A stretch of DNA of 64,000 nt, taken from Gammaproteobacteria bacterium (GTDB taxonomy: Bacteria; Pseudomonadota; Gammaproteobacteria; Pseudomonadales; Azotimanducaceae). Made by a program: the position numbers and the translations under genes. Every line of letters begins with the position of its first letter. Position 1 is the first letter of the stretch. Under the pieces are notes generated by a model. It did no database searches, was not told the DNA's origin, and worked only from the letters and a program-made list of their open reading frames with translations. Shown piece after piece: positions 17,511 to 26,191 of the stretch. The stretch spans positions 18,347 to 82,346 of the forward strand of contig JAPPGK010000024.1 of assembly GCA_028821405.1 (NCBI GenBank). The letters run 5' to 3'.

Positions 17511-18002
17511 ATGTACTACACGTTCGTTTCCAGTCCCATCGGGCAACTCCTGTTGGCCGGTTCCGAAACAGCCTTGAAGGTCGTCGGGTTTCCGTCGGGC
17601 AGAAAGGCGCGCAGCGCCGAACCGGACTGGGAACGCAACGACGAGCCCTTCGTGGACGTCGCGCGACAACTGCGCGAGTACTTTGACGGCAAACGGCGCA
17701 CTTTCGACCTCGACGTCGAGTCCGGCGCGAGCGGATTCCAGGCCGACGTACTCGATGCCCTGCGGCGAATCCCCTACGGCGAGACGCGCAGCTACGGCGA
17801 CGTGGCCCGGGACATCCATCGACCGAATGCGGTTCGGGCCGTCGGCGCGGCCAACGGCCGCAACCCGCTGCCAATCGTCATCCCGTGCCACCGGGTGATC
17901 GGACACGACGGCGACCTGACCGGATTCGGCGGCGGATTGGCGGCAAAGCGCTACCTCCTGGACCTGGAACGGCGCTACTCGGGGATGTTTGAGCCCGCTT
18001 GA
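17511..18002 (+). CDS. ogt: Methylated-DNA--protein-cysteine S-methyltransferase
   Basis: A 163-residue suicide repair protein that takes alkyl groups from O6-alkylguanine. The active-site IPCHRVIG has the acceptor Cys126; the helix-turn-helix region is ETRSYGDVARDIHRPNAVRA and the C-terminal LTGFGGGLAAKRYLLDLE fits the family. The ATG at 17511 follows the AlkA-like gene by about 40 bases. Its stop codon lies inside the first TetR-type operator at 18001-18022. Confidence 0.95.
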   Translation: MYYTFVSSPIGQLLLAGSETALKVVGFPSGRKARSAEPDWERNDEPFVDVARQLREYFDGKRRTFDLDVESGASGFQADVLDALRRIPYGETRSYGDVARDIHRPNAVRAVGAANGRNPLPIVIPCHRVIGHDGDLTGFGGGLAAKRYLLDLERRYSGMFEPA

Positions 18003-18022
18003 AGTAACTAGACAGTTACTTC
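18001..18022. promoter_or_regulatory. TetR-type operator 1
   Basis: A perfect inverted repeat: GAAGTAACT (18001-18009), spacer AGAC, AGTTACTTC (18014-18022). It matches a second site 44 bases downstream (GTAAC...GTTAC core), so both should bind the regulator encoded at 18080. Confidence 0.75.
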
Positions 18023-18045
18023 ATTCTCCTGCCATCGCTGCCAAC

Positions 18046-18065
18046 AAGTAACCATACAGTTACTT
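18046..18065. promoter_or_regulatory. TetR-type operator 2
   Basis: AAGTAACC (18046-18053), spacer ATAC, AGTTACTT (18058-18065): same half-sites and spacing as operator 1 with one mismatch. It lies 15 bases before the regulator start codon, where it should block transcription. Centre-to-centre distance of the two sites is 44 bp, about four helical turns. Confidence 0.75.
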
Positions 18066-18079
18066 TAGTCGCGTTCAAG

Positions 18080-18682
18080 ATGGCACGGAACGCCGATCGA
18101 ACCCGCGCGAAGATCCTATCCGCCGCGGTGTCCGAGTTCTCGGCCCACGGCTATGCCGGTGCGCGCATCGATCGCATCGCGGCACGGGCCGGCGCGAACA
18201 AGCGCTTGATCTACCACCACTTCGGTGGCAAACAGGCTGTCTTCGAGGCGGTGCTGGCCGAACAGTTGACCACGGCGTCGGCAAACGACGAACTGGTCCG
18301 CCTGTGGATGTACGAAGCGCTGGAACGAGGCGACGACGACATCGTGGGTTTCGCCGAACGCCGAAGGTTGGCGGCGGACCGCGTCGAAGCCGCGAGTACG
18401 GCGCAGGGAAAGGGCGAACTTCCCGCCGACCTCGACCCCGCCCTCCTCGCCACCGCGCGACTCGCGCTGGATGTCTTTCCACTGGCCTTCCCGCAGCTCG
18501 TTCGTGTCGTCATGGGCAACCGAGCAACGTCGAAGCCGTTCCGTGAGGCGTGGAACGAGTTCCTGAACGATTGGCACGGGCCCCGGACCCCGGATCGGGC
18601 GAAGCCGCGCGTACGACTCGACCGCGACGGCATTGCCAGGGCCGCGACTCGTCCAACACAGACCCGTCGAACCGGCCCATAG
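18080..18682 (+). CDS. TetR-family transcriptional repressor
   Basis: A 200-residue regulator with the TetR helix-turn-helix at the N-terminus: ILSAAVSEFSAHGYAGARID then RIAARAGANKRLIYHHFGGK. The C-terminal ligand domain is variable and rich in charged residues; the last 25 residues look disordered. Two matching palindromes upstream (18001-18065) indicate autoregulation. The Ogt gene upstream and the peptidase downstream have no obvious operator of their own, so the target set is unclear. Ligand unknown. Confidence 0.88.
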   Translation: MARNADRTRAKILSAAVSEFSAHGYAGARIDRIAARAGANKRLIYHHFGGKQAVFEAVLAEQLTTASANDELVRLWMYEALERGDDDIVGFAERRRLAADRVEAASTAQGKGELPADLDPALLATARLALDVFPLAFPQLVRVVMGNRATSKPFREAWNEFLNDWHGPRTPDRAKPRVRLDRDGIARAATRPTQTRRTGP

Positions 18683-18937
18683 CGCCCAAAGCCGTCCCCG
18701 GCGCATCCCATTCGCTTTGCGCCGCCCCAGCCGTACCGATCCCGCACGCCGCGAATCCTTACCGAGCGCAAGGGTCGCCCCTGCGATGCCCCGCGATTCA
18801 ACCGACCACCGGGCAACAATCGAGGTGATGTGTTCCGACGAAGCCGTACCCCTTCAGCGCGCGCCGGCTTCGCTACAATGGCAGCGGTCAATCGTTCTTG
18901 GCGCACTGGTGCCGCTTTATCGTCGGAGTCGGACGGG

Positions 18938-20869
18938 ATGCCCAAGCCTCACCGAACCGTATCGCGGGTCATGGCGGCCATCTGCTTCCTGGCCCTGCCT
19001 GCCGCAGGCGGCGAGCCGCCCCCAGTCGCCGCATTCGCCGCCCTCCCCGAAGTCGAAGGCATCACCATCTCGCCCACGGGGCGCTACATAACGGCTTCCA
19101 TTCGCCAAGGCGACCGCGCCCAGTTCCAGATCATCACGCACCCCGAGCGGGAGATTAAGGTGAACGTGCGGCTGGGCGACAAGCGCGAGGTCACCAAGGT
19201 CGTCTGGCTCAGCGACGACGTCGCGCTTTTCGAGCAATCCTGGCGGGTCATGGGCACGGACTACAAGGTCCCCACGGGTGCCCTGTCAACCGTTCACGCC
19301 GAGACCGGTTTCGTGCAACCCGCCGGTGGCGGCAACGTGATCGACATCCTGCCCAACCAGCCGGACCACATTCTCGTGTACGTGCCCGAGAACCGATTCG
19401 GCCTAGCCTATCGCCTGGATATCCAGACGCGTCGTCCACGCCAGGTCGCGCGTTCCGCCGCACCCTTCGGGACCTTCATTCCGGACGCCGACGGTAACAT
19501 CCTGATTACCGTCGGCCAGTCGAAAGACAACCGCCAGCAGGTCCACACCCGCCCCGCGCCCCGCAAGCGCTGGCGTCTCGTCGCCAGCTTCGGCGCGGAG
19601 GACGAGGCGTGGCTGCCGGTTCGCTTCGGACCGAGACCGAACACCTACTACACCCTGGACAGCCGCGGCGGTTCCACGGAGGGTCTGGGCGTGTACGACG
19701 CTTCAACCGGCCAACACCAGATCATCATCCGCCATCCGAGGGTCGATGCGACATCGCTGCTCGTCGATCCCGTCGCCCGCGTCGTCTACGGCGTCCGTTT
19801 CGACGACCACTATCCCCGGTTCTCCTACACCAACCCATCCCATCCGCTTGCGCGCCAACATGCGAGCCTCTCCAAGATGTTCGACGGCGACACGGTGGCA
19901 CTCCGAAGCACCACCCGGGACTACCGACTGGCCGTCGCCCTGGTGACCGGAGACCGCCGACCCGGCGACTACTTCCTGGTGGACACCGAAAAAAGGAAGG
20001 TGGAACCGCTCAAGAGCCGCAAGCCGCAACTGAAGCGGGAGAGCTTGAGTCCGTCGTCGCCGATCGAACTCAAGGTTCGCGACGGCACCACGATCTACGG
20101 CTACCTGACAAGCTCGGCGACGGCCCAGCGACCCGGGCCCATGGTGGTGTACGTGCATGGAGGTCCCCACGGCCTGCGGGATTACTGGGGATACGACGAC
20201 ACGGTGCAAATGCTCGCCAGCCGGGGGTTCCACGTGCTGCAGGTCAACTTCCGGGGTTCCGGGGGCTACGGCATCGACTTCGAGCGTGCCGGATTCGGCC
20301 AATGGGGCCGGCGGATGCAGGACGACATCACCGACGCCACACGGTGGGCCATCGCAAACGGGACGGCCGATCCAGGCCGGATCTGCATCTTCGGCGCCAG
20401 CTACGGTGCGTATTCGGCGATGATGGGAACGATCCGCGAGCCCGACCTCTACCGATGTGCCCTCGGCATGTATGGAATCTACGACCTCATCCTCCTGCAG
20501 AAGCAGGGCGACATTTCCAGGACGCTGGCCGGGCAGAAGTTCATCCGACGAATACTCGGCACCGACCCCGACGAGCTGATGGCCACGTCGCCCACCCACC
20601 AGGCGTGCCGGATTCGTGCTAGGGTCATGTTGGTCCACGGCGGCCTCGACGAGCGCGCGCCCCCCGAACACGCAACCCGGCTGCGCAAGGCGTTGGTGCG
20701 CGCCGGCAACGAACCCGAGTGGTTGTTCGACCGTCAACAGGGCCATGGTTTCCTCGGCGACGCCGCGCGGGTGGACCTGTTCGAGCGGATGCTTGCCTTC
20801 CTCCAGGAACACACCGGCAACCGTGCATCGCCAGAGCAGGCACCGTTGGGATCGAAGGCCTGTCGATGA
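18938..20869 (+). CDS. Secreted S9-family prolyl oligopeptidase-like serine peptidase
   Basis: A 643-residue protein with a signal peptide (VMAAICFLALPAAGG). A beta-propeller-like N-terminal half leads to an alpha/beta-hydrolase catalytic domain: YVHGGPHG oxyanion loop, GASYGAY with Ser488, GGLDERAPPEH with the aspartate and RQQGHGF with the histidine. It should cleave peptides or acyl-peptides in the periplasm. The ATG at 18938 is chosen because it creates the signal peptide; an upstream TTG/ATG frame would bury it. The stop overlaps the mtnA start (ATGA, 20866-20869). Confidence 0.88.
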   Translation: MPKPHRTVSRVMAAICFLALPAAGGEPPPVAAFAALPEVEGITISPTGRYITASIRQGDRAQFQIITHPEREIKVNVRLGDKREVTKVVWLSDDVALFEQSWRVMGTDYKVPTGALSTVHAETGFVQPAGGGNVIDILPNQPDHILVYVPENRFGLAYRLDIQTRRPRQVARSAAPFGTFIPDADGNILITVGQSKDNRQQVHTRPAPRKRWRLVASFGAEDEAWLPVRFGPRPNTYYTLDSRGGSTEGLGVYDASTGQHQIIIRHPRVDATSLLVDPVARVVYGVRFDDHYPRFSYTNPSHPLARQHASLSKMFDGDTVALRSTTRDYRLAVALVTGDRRPGDYFLVDTEKRKVEPLKSRKPQLKRESLSPSSPIELKVRDGTTIYGYLTSSATAQRPGPMVVYVHGGPHGLRDYWGYDDTVQMLASRGFHVLQVNFRGSGGYGIDFERAGFGQWGRRMQDDITDATRWAIANGTADPGRICIFGASYGAYSAMMGTIREPDLYRCALGMYGIYDLILLQKQGDISRTLAGQKFIRRILGTDPDELMATSPTHQACRIRARVMLVHGGLDERAPPEHATRLRKALVRAGNEPEWLFDRQQGHGFLGDAARVDLFERMLAFLQEHTGNRASPEQAPLGSKACR

Positions 20870-21849
20870 ACCTGCCGGCCCCGATTCGCTGGGAAGACGG
20901 CCGCCTATGGCTGCTGGACCAGCGCCGGCTTCCTGATCAGGTGACCTTCGAAGAGCAGCACGATGCGTCCCAGATCGCCCGCGCCATCCGCAACCTGCAC
21001 GTGCGGGGCGCACCCGCGATCGGCGTCGCCGCCGCCTACGGCATGGCCATGGCCTGGCGCGACCGCGTCGACCTGCAGGACGCCGCTCGCGAACTTCGCG
21101 AGGCGAGACCGACTGCTGTCAACCTCGCCTGGGCCGTGGACCGAATGCTCGCCGCCGCAACCCGGCAGGAGGACTTGATCGACGAAGCGCGATGCATCCA
21201 CGAGGAGGACCGCGCCATGTGCGAGGCCATCGGACGCCATGGCGCCAAGCTCATCAAGCCGGGGAGCAGCCTGCTGACCCACTGCAACGCCGGCGCGCTT
21301 GCCGTATCGCACTTGGGGACAGCCACCGCGCCGATGTACGTCGCCCACGAGGCGGGCGTTCGGTTCCATGTCTACGTGGACGAGACCCGGCCCGTGCTCC
21401 AGGGATCCCGGCTGACTTCGTGGGAGCTGTCGCAAGCTGGCATCGACCACACGCTGATCTGCGACAGTGTCGCCGCGCACCTGATGGCCGATGGCGCTGT
21501 CGACCTGGTCATTGTCGGCGCCGACCGGGTGACCGCGAACGGCGATACCGTCAACAAGATCGGGACCCGCGCCCTGGCGATCGTCGCGCACTACCACGAC
21601 GTGCCCTTCTATGTCGCCTGCCCATCCTCGACGTTCGACCCGACAACCGCCGCCGGATCCGATGTGGCCATCGAGGAACGGCCCGCCGCGGAGGTGACCG
21701 ACGGCATCCCGGCGGTGACCGGCGTGAAGGTCCGCAATCCGGCCTTCGACGTGACACCCGCCGAACTGGTGACGGCCTACGTCACCGAACGAGGCGTGAC
21801 CGGCGACATCGGCGATGGCCTGCGACGGAAATCCGGCTGCGAGCCGTAG
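20866..21849 (+). CDS. mtnA: Methylthioribose-1-phosphate isomerase
   Basis: A 327-residue member of the eIF2B-like family that isomerises methylthioribose-1-phosphate to the ribulose form in methionine salvage. LHVRGAPAIGVAAAYG, LLTHCNAGALA (catalytic cysteine), VGADRVTANGDTVNKIGT (catalytic aspartate) and the C-terminal VRNPAFDVTPAELVTAYVTE are diagnostic. No other salvage genes are adjacent; instead it is coupled to a peptidase gene by an ATGA overlap. Confidence 0.93.
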   Translation: MNLPAPIRWEDGRLWLLDQRRLPDQVTFEEQHDASQIARAIRNLHVRGAPAIGVAAAYGMAMAWRDRVDLQDAARELREARPTAVNLAWAVDRMLAAATRQEDLIDEARCIHEEDRAMCEAIGRHGAKLIKPGSSLLTHCNAGALAVSHLGTATAPMYVAHEAGVRFHVYVDETRPVLQGSRLTSWELSQAGIDHTLICDSVAAHLMADGAVDLVIVGADRVTANGDTVNKIGTRALAIVAHYHDVPFYVACPSSTFDPTTAAGSDVAIEERPAAEVTDGIPAVTGVKVRNPAFDVTPAELVTAYVTERGVTGDIGDGLRRKSGCEP

Positions 21850-21882
21850 AACGGTTGCATACATCCTGGAGAAACACATTCG

Positions 21883-22515
21883 ATGCAACTCAAAGACTTT
21901 CCCCTGAGTATCACCGTCGCGGCCTGTGTGACCGGCGCCGCTCTGGTCGCGAACGTTCTCGCCGCCCCGAAGGAACGGCCGGCGTCCATCGACCTAAGCG
22001 AACTGAAGGCGGCCGAGGAAGAGCGGTTCACGGCTGCCGATGCCGACGGCGACGGGCTGGTGACCGCCGAGGAATTCGCCGCCGTGGATCCGCGCCGATT
22101 CTCCGCCGGCATTCGCAGTCCGGGCGACCGGGGCGGCTGGCAGCGCAGAGTGGCTGGCGACGGCACCCGCGGATTGGACCGCGAGGCGAAGCTGCAACGC
22201 ATGGAACAGCGTCGGGCCGAGATCGAGAAACGCATTGCCGAGGGCGAGAAGCGTCGCCAAAAGGCGCGAAGGAGCGATTTCGAGACGGCCGATTCCGACG
22301 GCGACGGCCAGCTTTCCGCTGAAGAGTACGGCGACATGCCGACGACCCTGAAGACAGCCCGGCAACGCGAGATGTTCGCCCGCCTGGACGGCAACGAGGA
22401 CGGTGTGCTGACGCCGGAGGAGTTCCCGAGCATGGTCGATCGATTGCAGGCCCTTGACGCCGATGGCGACGGCTTGGTCACGCGCGAAGAGATGCGTGCG
22501 GGCCGGAACCGCTGA
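21883..22515 (+). CDS. Exported EF-hand calcium-binding protein
   Basis: A 210-residue protein with a signal-anchor-like N-terminus (LSITVAACVTGAALVANVLA) and four EF-hand loops: DADGDGLVTAEE (53-64), DSDGDGQLSAEE, DGNEDGVLTPEE and DADGDGLVTREE. A charged helix (about 104-130, RMEQRRAEIEKRIAEGEKRR) separates the first loop from the other three and could be a coiled coil. It should bind calcium in the periplasm. GGAGAA ten bases upstream supports the ATG. It precedes an ECF sigma gene by 12 bases, so it may be part of the same signalling operon. Confidence 0.85.
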   Translation: MQLKDFPLSITVAACVTGAALVANVLAAPKERPASIDLSELKAAEEERFTAADADGDGLVTAEEFAAVDPRRFSAGIRSPGDRGGWQRRVAGDGTRGLDREAKLQRMEQRRAEIEKRIAEGEKRRQKARRSDFETADSDGDGQLSAEEYGDMPTTLKTARQREMFARLDGNEDGVLTPEEFPSMVDRLQALDADGDGLVTREEMRAGRNR

Positions 22516-22527
22516 GCCGGCGTTGGT

Positions 22528-23079
22528 TTGGACGACGCCACGGACGAGGAGTTGATGGACCGCGTCCAGCACCGGGACCGCGACGCCTTCGCGGTGTTGA
22601 TGGCACGCCATCTCGACACCGTCCATGCCTTCAACTACCGCATGACACGGAATCCGGAGGACGCGGCGGACCTGGCCCAGGAGACTTTCCTAAGGGTCTG
22701 GAACAGCGCCGCCACCTGGCGGCCCGTTCGGCCCGGCGGCACCCAGGTCAAGTTCACCACGTGGCTGCACCGCATCGCTCGCAACCTGTGCGTCGACGCG
22801 CATCGCCGTCGTCGGGAGACCCACGAGGTTGACGACAACCTGGCGGGGGAGGACGGTGCCCCGGAAGATGCGCCAACAACGGCGCGATTGCGGCGCGCTC
22901 TGGATGAGGCCATAACCGACCTGCCGGAGCGGCAACGCACAGCGCTGGTACTCTGTCATCGGGACGGCATGACCAATCGCGATGCCGCAGCGGTGCTCGA
23001 GGTCAGCGTCGATGCCCTGGAATCGTTGCTGGCACGCGCGCGGCGGACCTTGCGCCTCAAACTGCGGGACTACCGCTAA
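22528..23079 (+). CDS. ECF RNA polymerase sigma factor
   Basis: A 183-residue extracytoplasmic-function sigma factor. Region 2 is FAVLMARHLDTVHAFNYRMT through DAADLAQETFLRVW; region 4 is LPERQRTALVLCHRDGMTNR followed by DAAAVLEVSVDALESLLARA. It directs RNA polymerase to stress promoters when released from its anti-sigma factor, which is probably the next gene. The TTG at 22528 is used; an ATG at 22555 is a shorter alternative. Confidence 0.9.
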   Translation: MDDATDEELMDRVQHRDRDAFAVLMARHLDTVHAFNYRMTRNPEDAADLAQETFLRVWNSAATWRPVRPGGTQVKFTTWLHRIARNLCVDAHRRRRETHEVDDNLAGEDGAPEDAPTTARLRRALDEAITDLPERQRTALVLCHRDGMTNRDAAAVLEVSVDALESLLARARRTLRLKLRDYR

Positions 23080-23109
23080 CTCGGCGCCTTAGCGTCGCCT
23101 CTACAGACA

Positions 23110-23565
23110 ATGGATCGAACCATGGACGAGAAGACCTTCGAAGACGCCTTGGACCGCTTCGGTCCGCATCTCGACCGATGGCCGGCAAACCTTGCCACGG
23201 CGGCCCGGTCCTTGGTCGACGATTCGGCCGGGGCACGCCGTCTGCTCGGGGAGGCCCGCGAACTCGACGCCGCCCTCGACGAGGTGCTGCCTTCGGTGGC
23301 GGCGCCGCTCGGGTTGAGAACCCGCATCCTCGCCAATCTGCCGGAACGCGAGGCCTGGTTCGAATGGCTGACGATCAGGGTTTGGCGAACGGCGGCACTC
23401 GCGCTCGTGCCACTTGTCGTCGGCTTCGGCATCGGCCTCAACGTCGCCCAGGGCGCTGCTGTTGCTGAGGAAGCCGCCGAGCACGACGTGCTTCTCGCGC
23501 TGTTCGACCCCGATGAACTCGCCCGTTTCGAACTGCCCGGGCCCGAGACGGGTACCGGGCCATGA
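23110..23565 (+). CDS. Probable membrane anti-sigma factor
   Basis: A 151-residue protein: an acidic N-terminal cytoplasmic part (FEDALDRFGPHLDRWPANLA), a single membrane segment (TAALALVPLVVGFGIGLNV) and a short periplasmic tail. Size, topology and position right after an ECF sigma gene mark it as the likely anti-sigma factor, although it lacks a zinc-binding ZAS motif. The ATG at 23110 is used; an internal ATG follows at 23122. It overlaps the next gene by four bases (ATGA, 23562-23565). Confidence 0.72.
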   Translation: MDRTMDEKTFEDALDRFGPHLDRWPANLATAARSLVDDSAGARRLLGEARELDAALDEVLPSVAAPLGLRTRILANLPEREAWFEWLTIRVWRTAALALVPLVVGFGIGLNVAQGAAVAEEAAEHDVLLALFDPDELARFELPGPETGTGP

Positions 23566-24056
23566 AGTCGAAATGGCTCGTCATCGCCCTCGTGGTCTCC
23601 GTCGCGCTGAATGTCGCCGCGGTTGGGATCGGCATCGGCTTTGCGACCGGCAAGCCCTATCGGAATCGAGGGATCGATCCCACGGCCGGCCTTGAGCTGT
23701 TGATCCGCTCGCTTCCCGAAGAACGCCGAGCCGAGTTGGCTCAGGAAGGGACGCCCGCCATGTCCGACGGCGAACTCAGACGCCGTATCGGCGCAACGAT
23801 TCGCGACCTGCGCCGATCACAACGCACCATCGCGCGAACCTTGGCCCAAGAACCCTTCGATCCCGATGCGGCAAGTGCGGCGTTGGCCATCTTTCGCGAG
23901 CACATGGCGGCCAACCAGGCCAGCGGTCACCAGGCGTTCGTCGAGATCCTAGGACGGCTCACGCCCGACGAGCGGCGTCGTTTCCTCGATCAAATGGGGT
24001 CCAGGAAGGACCGCCGCGGCCGCCACCCCACCCGGCCCGACCGCGATAGGCCCTAG
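23562..24056 (+). CDS. Periplasmic heavy-metal sensor-like protein (Spy/CpxP-type helical hairpin)
   Basis: A 164-residue protein with an N-terminal membrane anchor (WLVIALVVSVALNVAAVGIG) and a periplasmic all-helical domain with LLIRSLPEERRAEL, LRRSQRTIARTLAQEPFD and GRLTPDERRRFLDQM, the pattern of the CnrX/CpxP-like metal sensor family. It has no cysteine-rich metal motif, so the signal could be metal, envelope stress or calcium. It is coupled to the anti-sigma gene, completing a sigma / anti-sigma / sensor operon headed by the EF-hand protein. Confidence 0.75.
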   Translation: MKSKWLVIALVVSVALNVAAVGIGIGFATGKPYRNRGIDPTAGLELLIRSLPEERRAELAQEGTPAMSDGELRRRIGATIRDLRRSQRTIARTLAQEPFDPDAASAALAIFREHMAANQASGHQAFVEILGRLTPDERRRFLDQMGSRKDRRGRHPTRPDRDRP

Positions 24057-24504
24057 CCGCGCAGATCCGCGCGACCACCCCGATGAGGGGCGGGTTCAGG
24101 TCTCCGGTTGGGCGTGCATCCACCGGCGCGCCGCGCCTAGCGCCGGGTCGCCATCGCGGGATGCCGGGTCGACCGGGAACGGCGGCTCGAACGCCTCCCG
24201 CGGTGTCCCATCTTGTTCTGTATGAAGGTCCAGACGGAATCGAAATCCTCCGGCTACGCAGACGGCGTCAAAGCTGCAACTCTTGGGCGTTCGCCGTCGC
24301 CGCAGCCAGACACAGCCAACGCGCACACCGAAGACGACGCACCGGACACTCGCTTGGTCGCCCGCGAACGACCTGGCATTCCATCCTGTTCTTCCGATGG
24401 TCCACCCAAACCACCGTATCCGGCGTCCGTCAACGCCGCAATCGCTGCAATAAGGCTGCAATGGCTGCAAGCGGGGAAGGCCACGCCCGGCCGGCGAAGT
24501 CGGT
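24057..24504. other. Intergenic region without a convincing gene
   Basis: About 450 bases between the sensor gene and the ABC operon. Open frames here give low-complexity translations. A run of GCTGCAA-like repeats occurs near 24440-24475. It probably carries the ABC operon promoter; no RNA gene or terminator is recognisable. Confidence 0.5.
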
Positions 24505-25212
24505 ATGCTTATGGATTACGCCATGACCAGCCGCGTAATCGCCACATCCAAGCTCACCCGGACGTTTCGTGTGGGCGAATCCACCGTGCATGCACTGGAT
24601 CACATCGACCTCGAAGTCGACGAAGGTGACTATGTCGCCGTCATGGGGCCGTCCGGCTCCGGCAAGACCACGTTGATGAACATACTCGGGTGCCTGGACC
24701 GCCCGGATTCCGGCGAGTACCGGCTGCTCGGCCAGGCGGTGTCGACCATGGACGACGAGCAATTGTCGGCCCTGCGCAACCAGCATATCGGGTTCGTGTT
24801 CCAGAGCTTCCACCTGCTGCCCCGTATGACCGCGCTCGAAAACGTCCTCGTCCCAATTCGCTATGCCGACGGGTGGGCAGAAGACGGGGTGCGGCGCGGG
24901 CCGGCACTACTCGACCGTTTGGGTCTCGCCGACCGCGCCCACCACACGCCGAATCAGCTCTCCGGCGGCCAGCGCCAGCGCGTTGCCATCGCCCGCGCCC
25001 TCGTCGCGAATCCACCCTTGCTGCTGGCCGACGAACCGACCGGGAACCTGGATTCGAAGACCGGTCAGGAGATCATGGGGCTCTTCACCGAGCTGAATCG
25101 GGACGGCCAAACGATCCTCATGGTGACGCACGAAGACGAGGTGGCGGCCCATGCGCGACGCGTGATACACATGCGTGACGGCAAGGTGGATCGTGTTGCG
25201 CTCCAGAACTGA
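24505..25212 (+). CDS. MacB/LolD-type ABC transporter ATP-binding protein
   Basis: A 235-residue ATPase: Walker [10 protein letters not shown] (48-56), Q-loop FVFQSF, signature [15 protein letters not shown], Walker [14 protein letters not shown] and the switch histidine in MVTHEDE. It belongs to the MacB/LolD/FtsE subgroup that drives mechanotransmission rather than pumping through a channel. Starts at 24505, 24511 or 24523 are possible; the last gives [15 protein letters not shown]. It is the first gene of a five-gene operon with three adaptors and one permease. Confidence 0.92.
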   Translation: MLMDYAMTSRVIATSKLTRTFRVGESTVHALDHIDLEVDEGDYVAVMGPSGSGKTTLMNILGCLDRPDSGEYRLLGQAVSTMDDEQLSALRNQHIGFVFQSFHLLPRMTALENVLVPIRYADGWAEDGVRRGPALLDRLGLADRAHHTPNQLSGGQRQRVAIARALVANPPLLLADEPTGNLDSKTGQEIMGLFTELNRDGQTILMVTHEDEVAAHARRVIHMRDGKVDRVALQN

Positions 25213-26191
25213 CATCGGCCACCCCACCGCCGTGGTGCGGCTTGCCTGGCAACGGTTCCTCCGCTCTGCACTCGCAATCGTTCCTCTCAGCCTCGCGGCC
25301 GCACCGCCGTACCTCACGGGCGTCGTGGACGACGCCGACTCCCAGACCATCGAGATGCCCCGACTGCCGGGCATGTGGCAACGCCAGGTCGCGTGGCTGG
25401 CACCCGAGGGAAGCACGGTGACCCCCGGTGATCTCGTCGTCCGCCTCGACCCCGGCGACCTCGTCGCCCAGGAGGAAGCCGCGCAGACCGATTTGGAACA
25501 GCGCCGGCTGCAGGCGGAGCGCCAACTGGCCCAGACGATGCTCGCCATCCTGGACGCCCAGACCGCGCTGATCGAAGCCGAGTCGGCCGTACGGCTGGCG
25601 CGTATAGATGCACAGATACCGGCGAGCGCGACCCGGCAACTCGACCACGACCAGGATCAACTCGATCTGGCGACCGCCGAGCACGCGCTCGCTCGCGCCC
25701 GCTCGACGCTCTCGGACAAGAAGGAGCAGCATGCCAAGGCACAGCCGGTCACCGAGATGGCGATCGCCCGCGCCGAAGTGAACTGGAACCGGCTGCGCGA
25801 CGCCATCGCGCAGACCGAGATCCATGCCGACCGCGCTGGGCTTTTCATCCACGGCGAGAACCCCTTCACCGGCACCAAGATATTCGCCGGGGAAACCCTT
25901 CCGCCCACGATCAAGGTCGCGGAGGTGGCCAGCCGCAATGCGCTGCGTTTCCGCTTCTGGGTCCACGAAGCGGACATCCTCAAGGTTCCGGCCGGGACAA
26001 GGCTCACCGTCACGGCGGATGCGCTCCCCGAACTGTCCATCGCTGCCGAGGTCGACTGGACCTCAAAGCAGGCGACGATGCGCCAAGAGTGGAGCCAAGG
26101 CGGGCACTTCGAACTGCTGGCGGTGCCCCTCGAGTCCGTCCCGGCCCATCTAATCCCGGGGATGGCCGTGATGGCGGCGGTGGACCGATGA
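25175..26191 (+). CDS. Periplasmic adaptor (HlyD/MacA-like), adaptor 1
   Basis: A protein of up to 338 residues with a signal sequence ([19 protein letters not shown]), a lipoyl-type half ([20 protein letters not shown]), a long alpha-hairpin ([20 protein letters not shown] onward) and a beta-barrel-like C-terminal half ending [17 protein letters not shown]. Such adaptors link inner-membrane pumps to outer-membrane channels. The GTG at 25175 overlaps the ATPase gene; GTG 25193 is an alternative. The next adaptor starts at its stop (ATGA, 26188-26191). Confidence 0.82.
   Translation: MTARWIVLRSRTDIGHPTAVVRLAWQRFLRSALAIVPLSLAAAPPYLTGVVDDADSQTIEMPRLPGMWQRQVAWLAPEGSTVTPGDLVVRLDPGDLVAQEEAAQTDLEQRRLQAERQLAQTMLAILDAQTALIEAESAVRLARIDAQIPASATRQLDHDQDQLDLATAEHALARARSTLSDKKEQHAKAQPVTEMAIARAEVNWNRLRDAIAQTEIHADRAGLFIHGENPFTGTKIFAGETLPPTIKVAEVASRNALRFRFWVHEADILKVPAGTRLTVTADALPELSIAAEVDWTSKQATMRQEWSQGGHFELLAVPLESVPAHLIPGMAVMAAVDR

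Noticed and set aside
24213..24629. Possible gene before the ABC operon
   Set aside because: Serine/proline-rich translation without domain or ribosome binding site; it runs out of frame into the ATPase gene.
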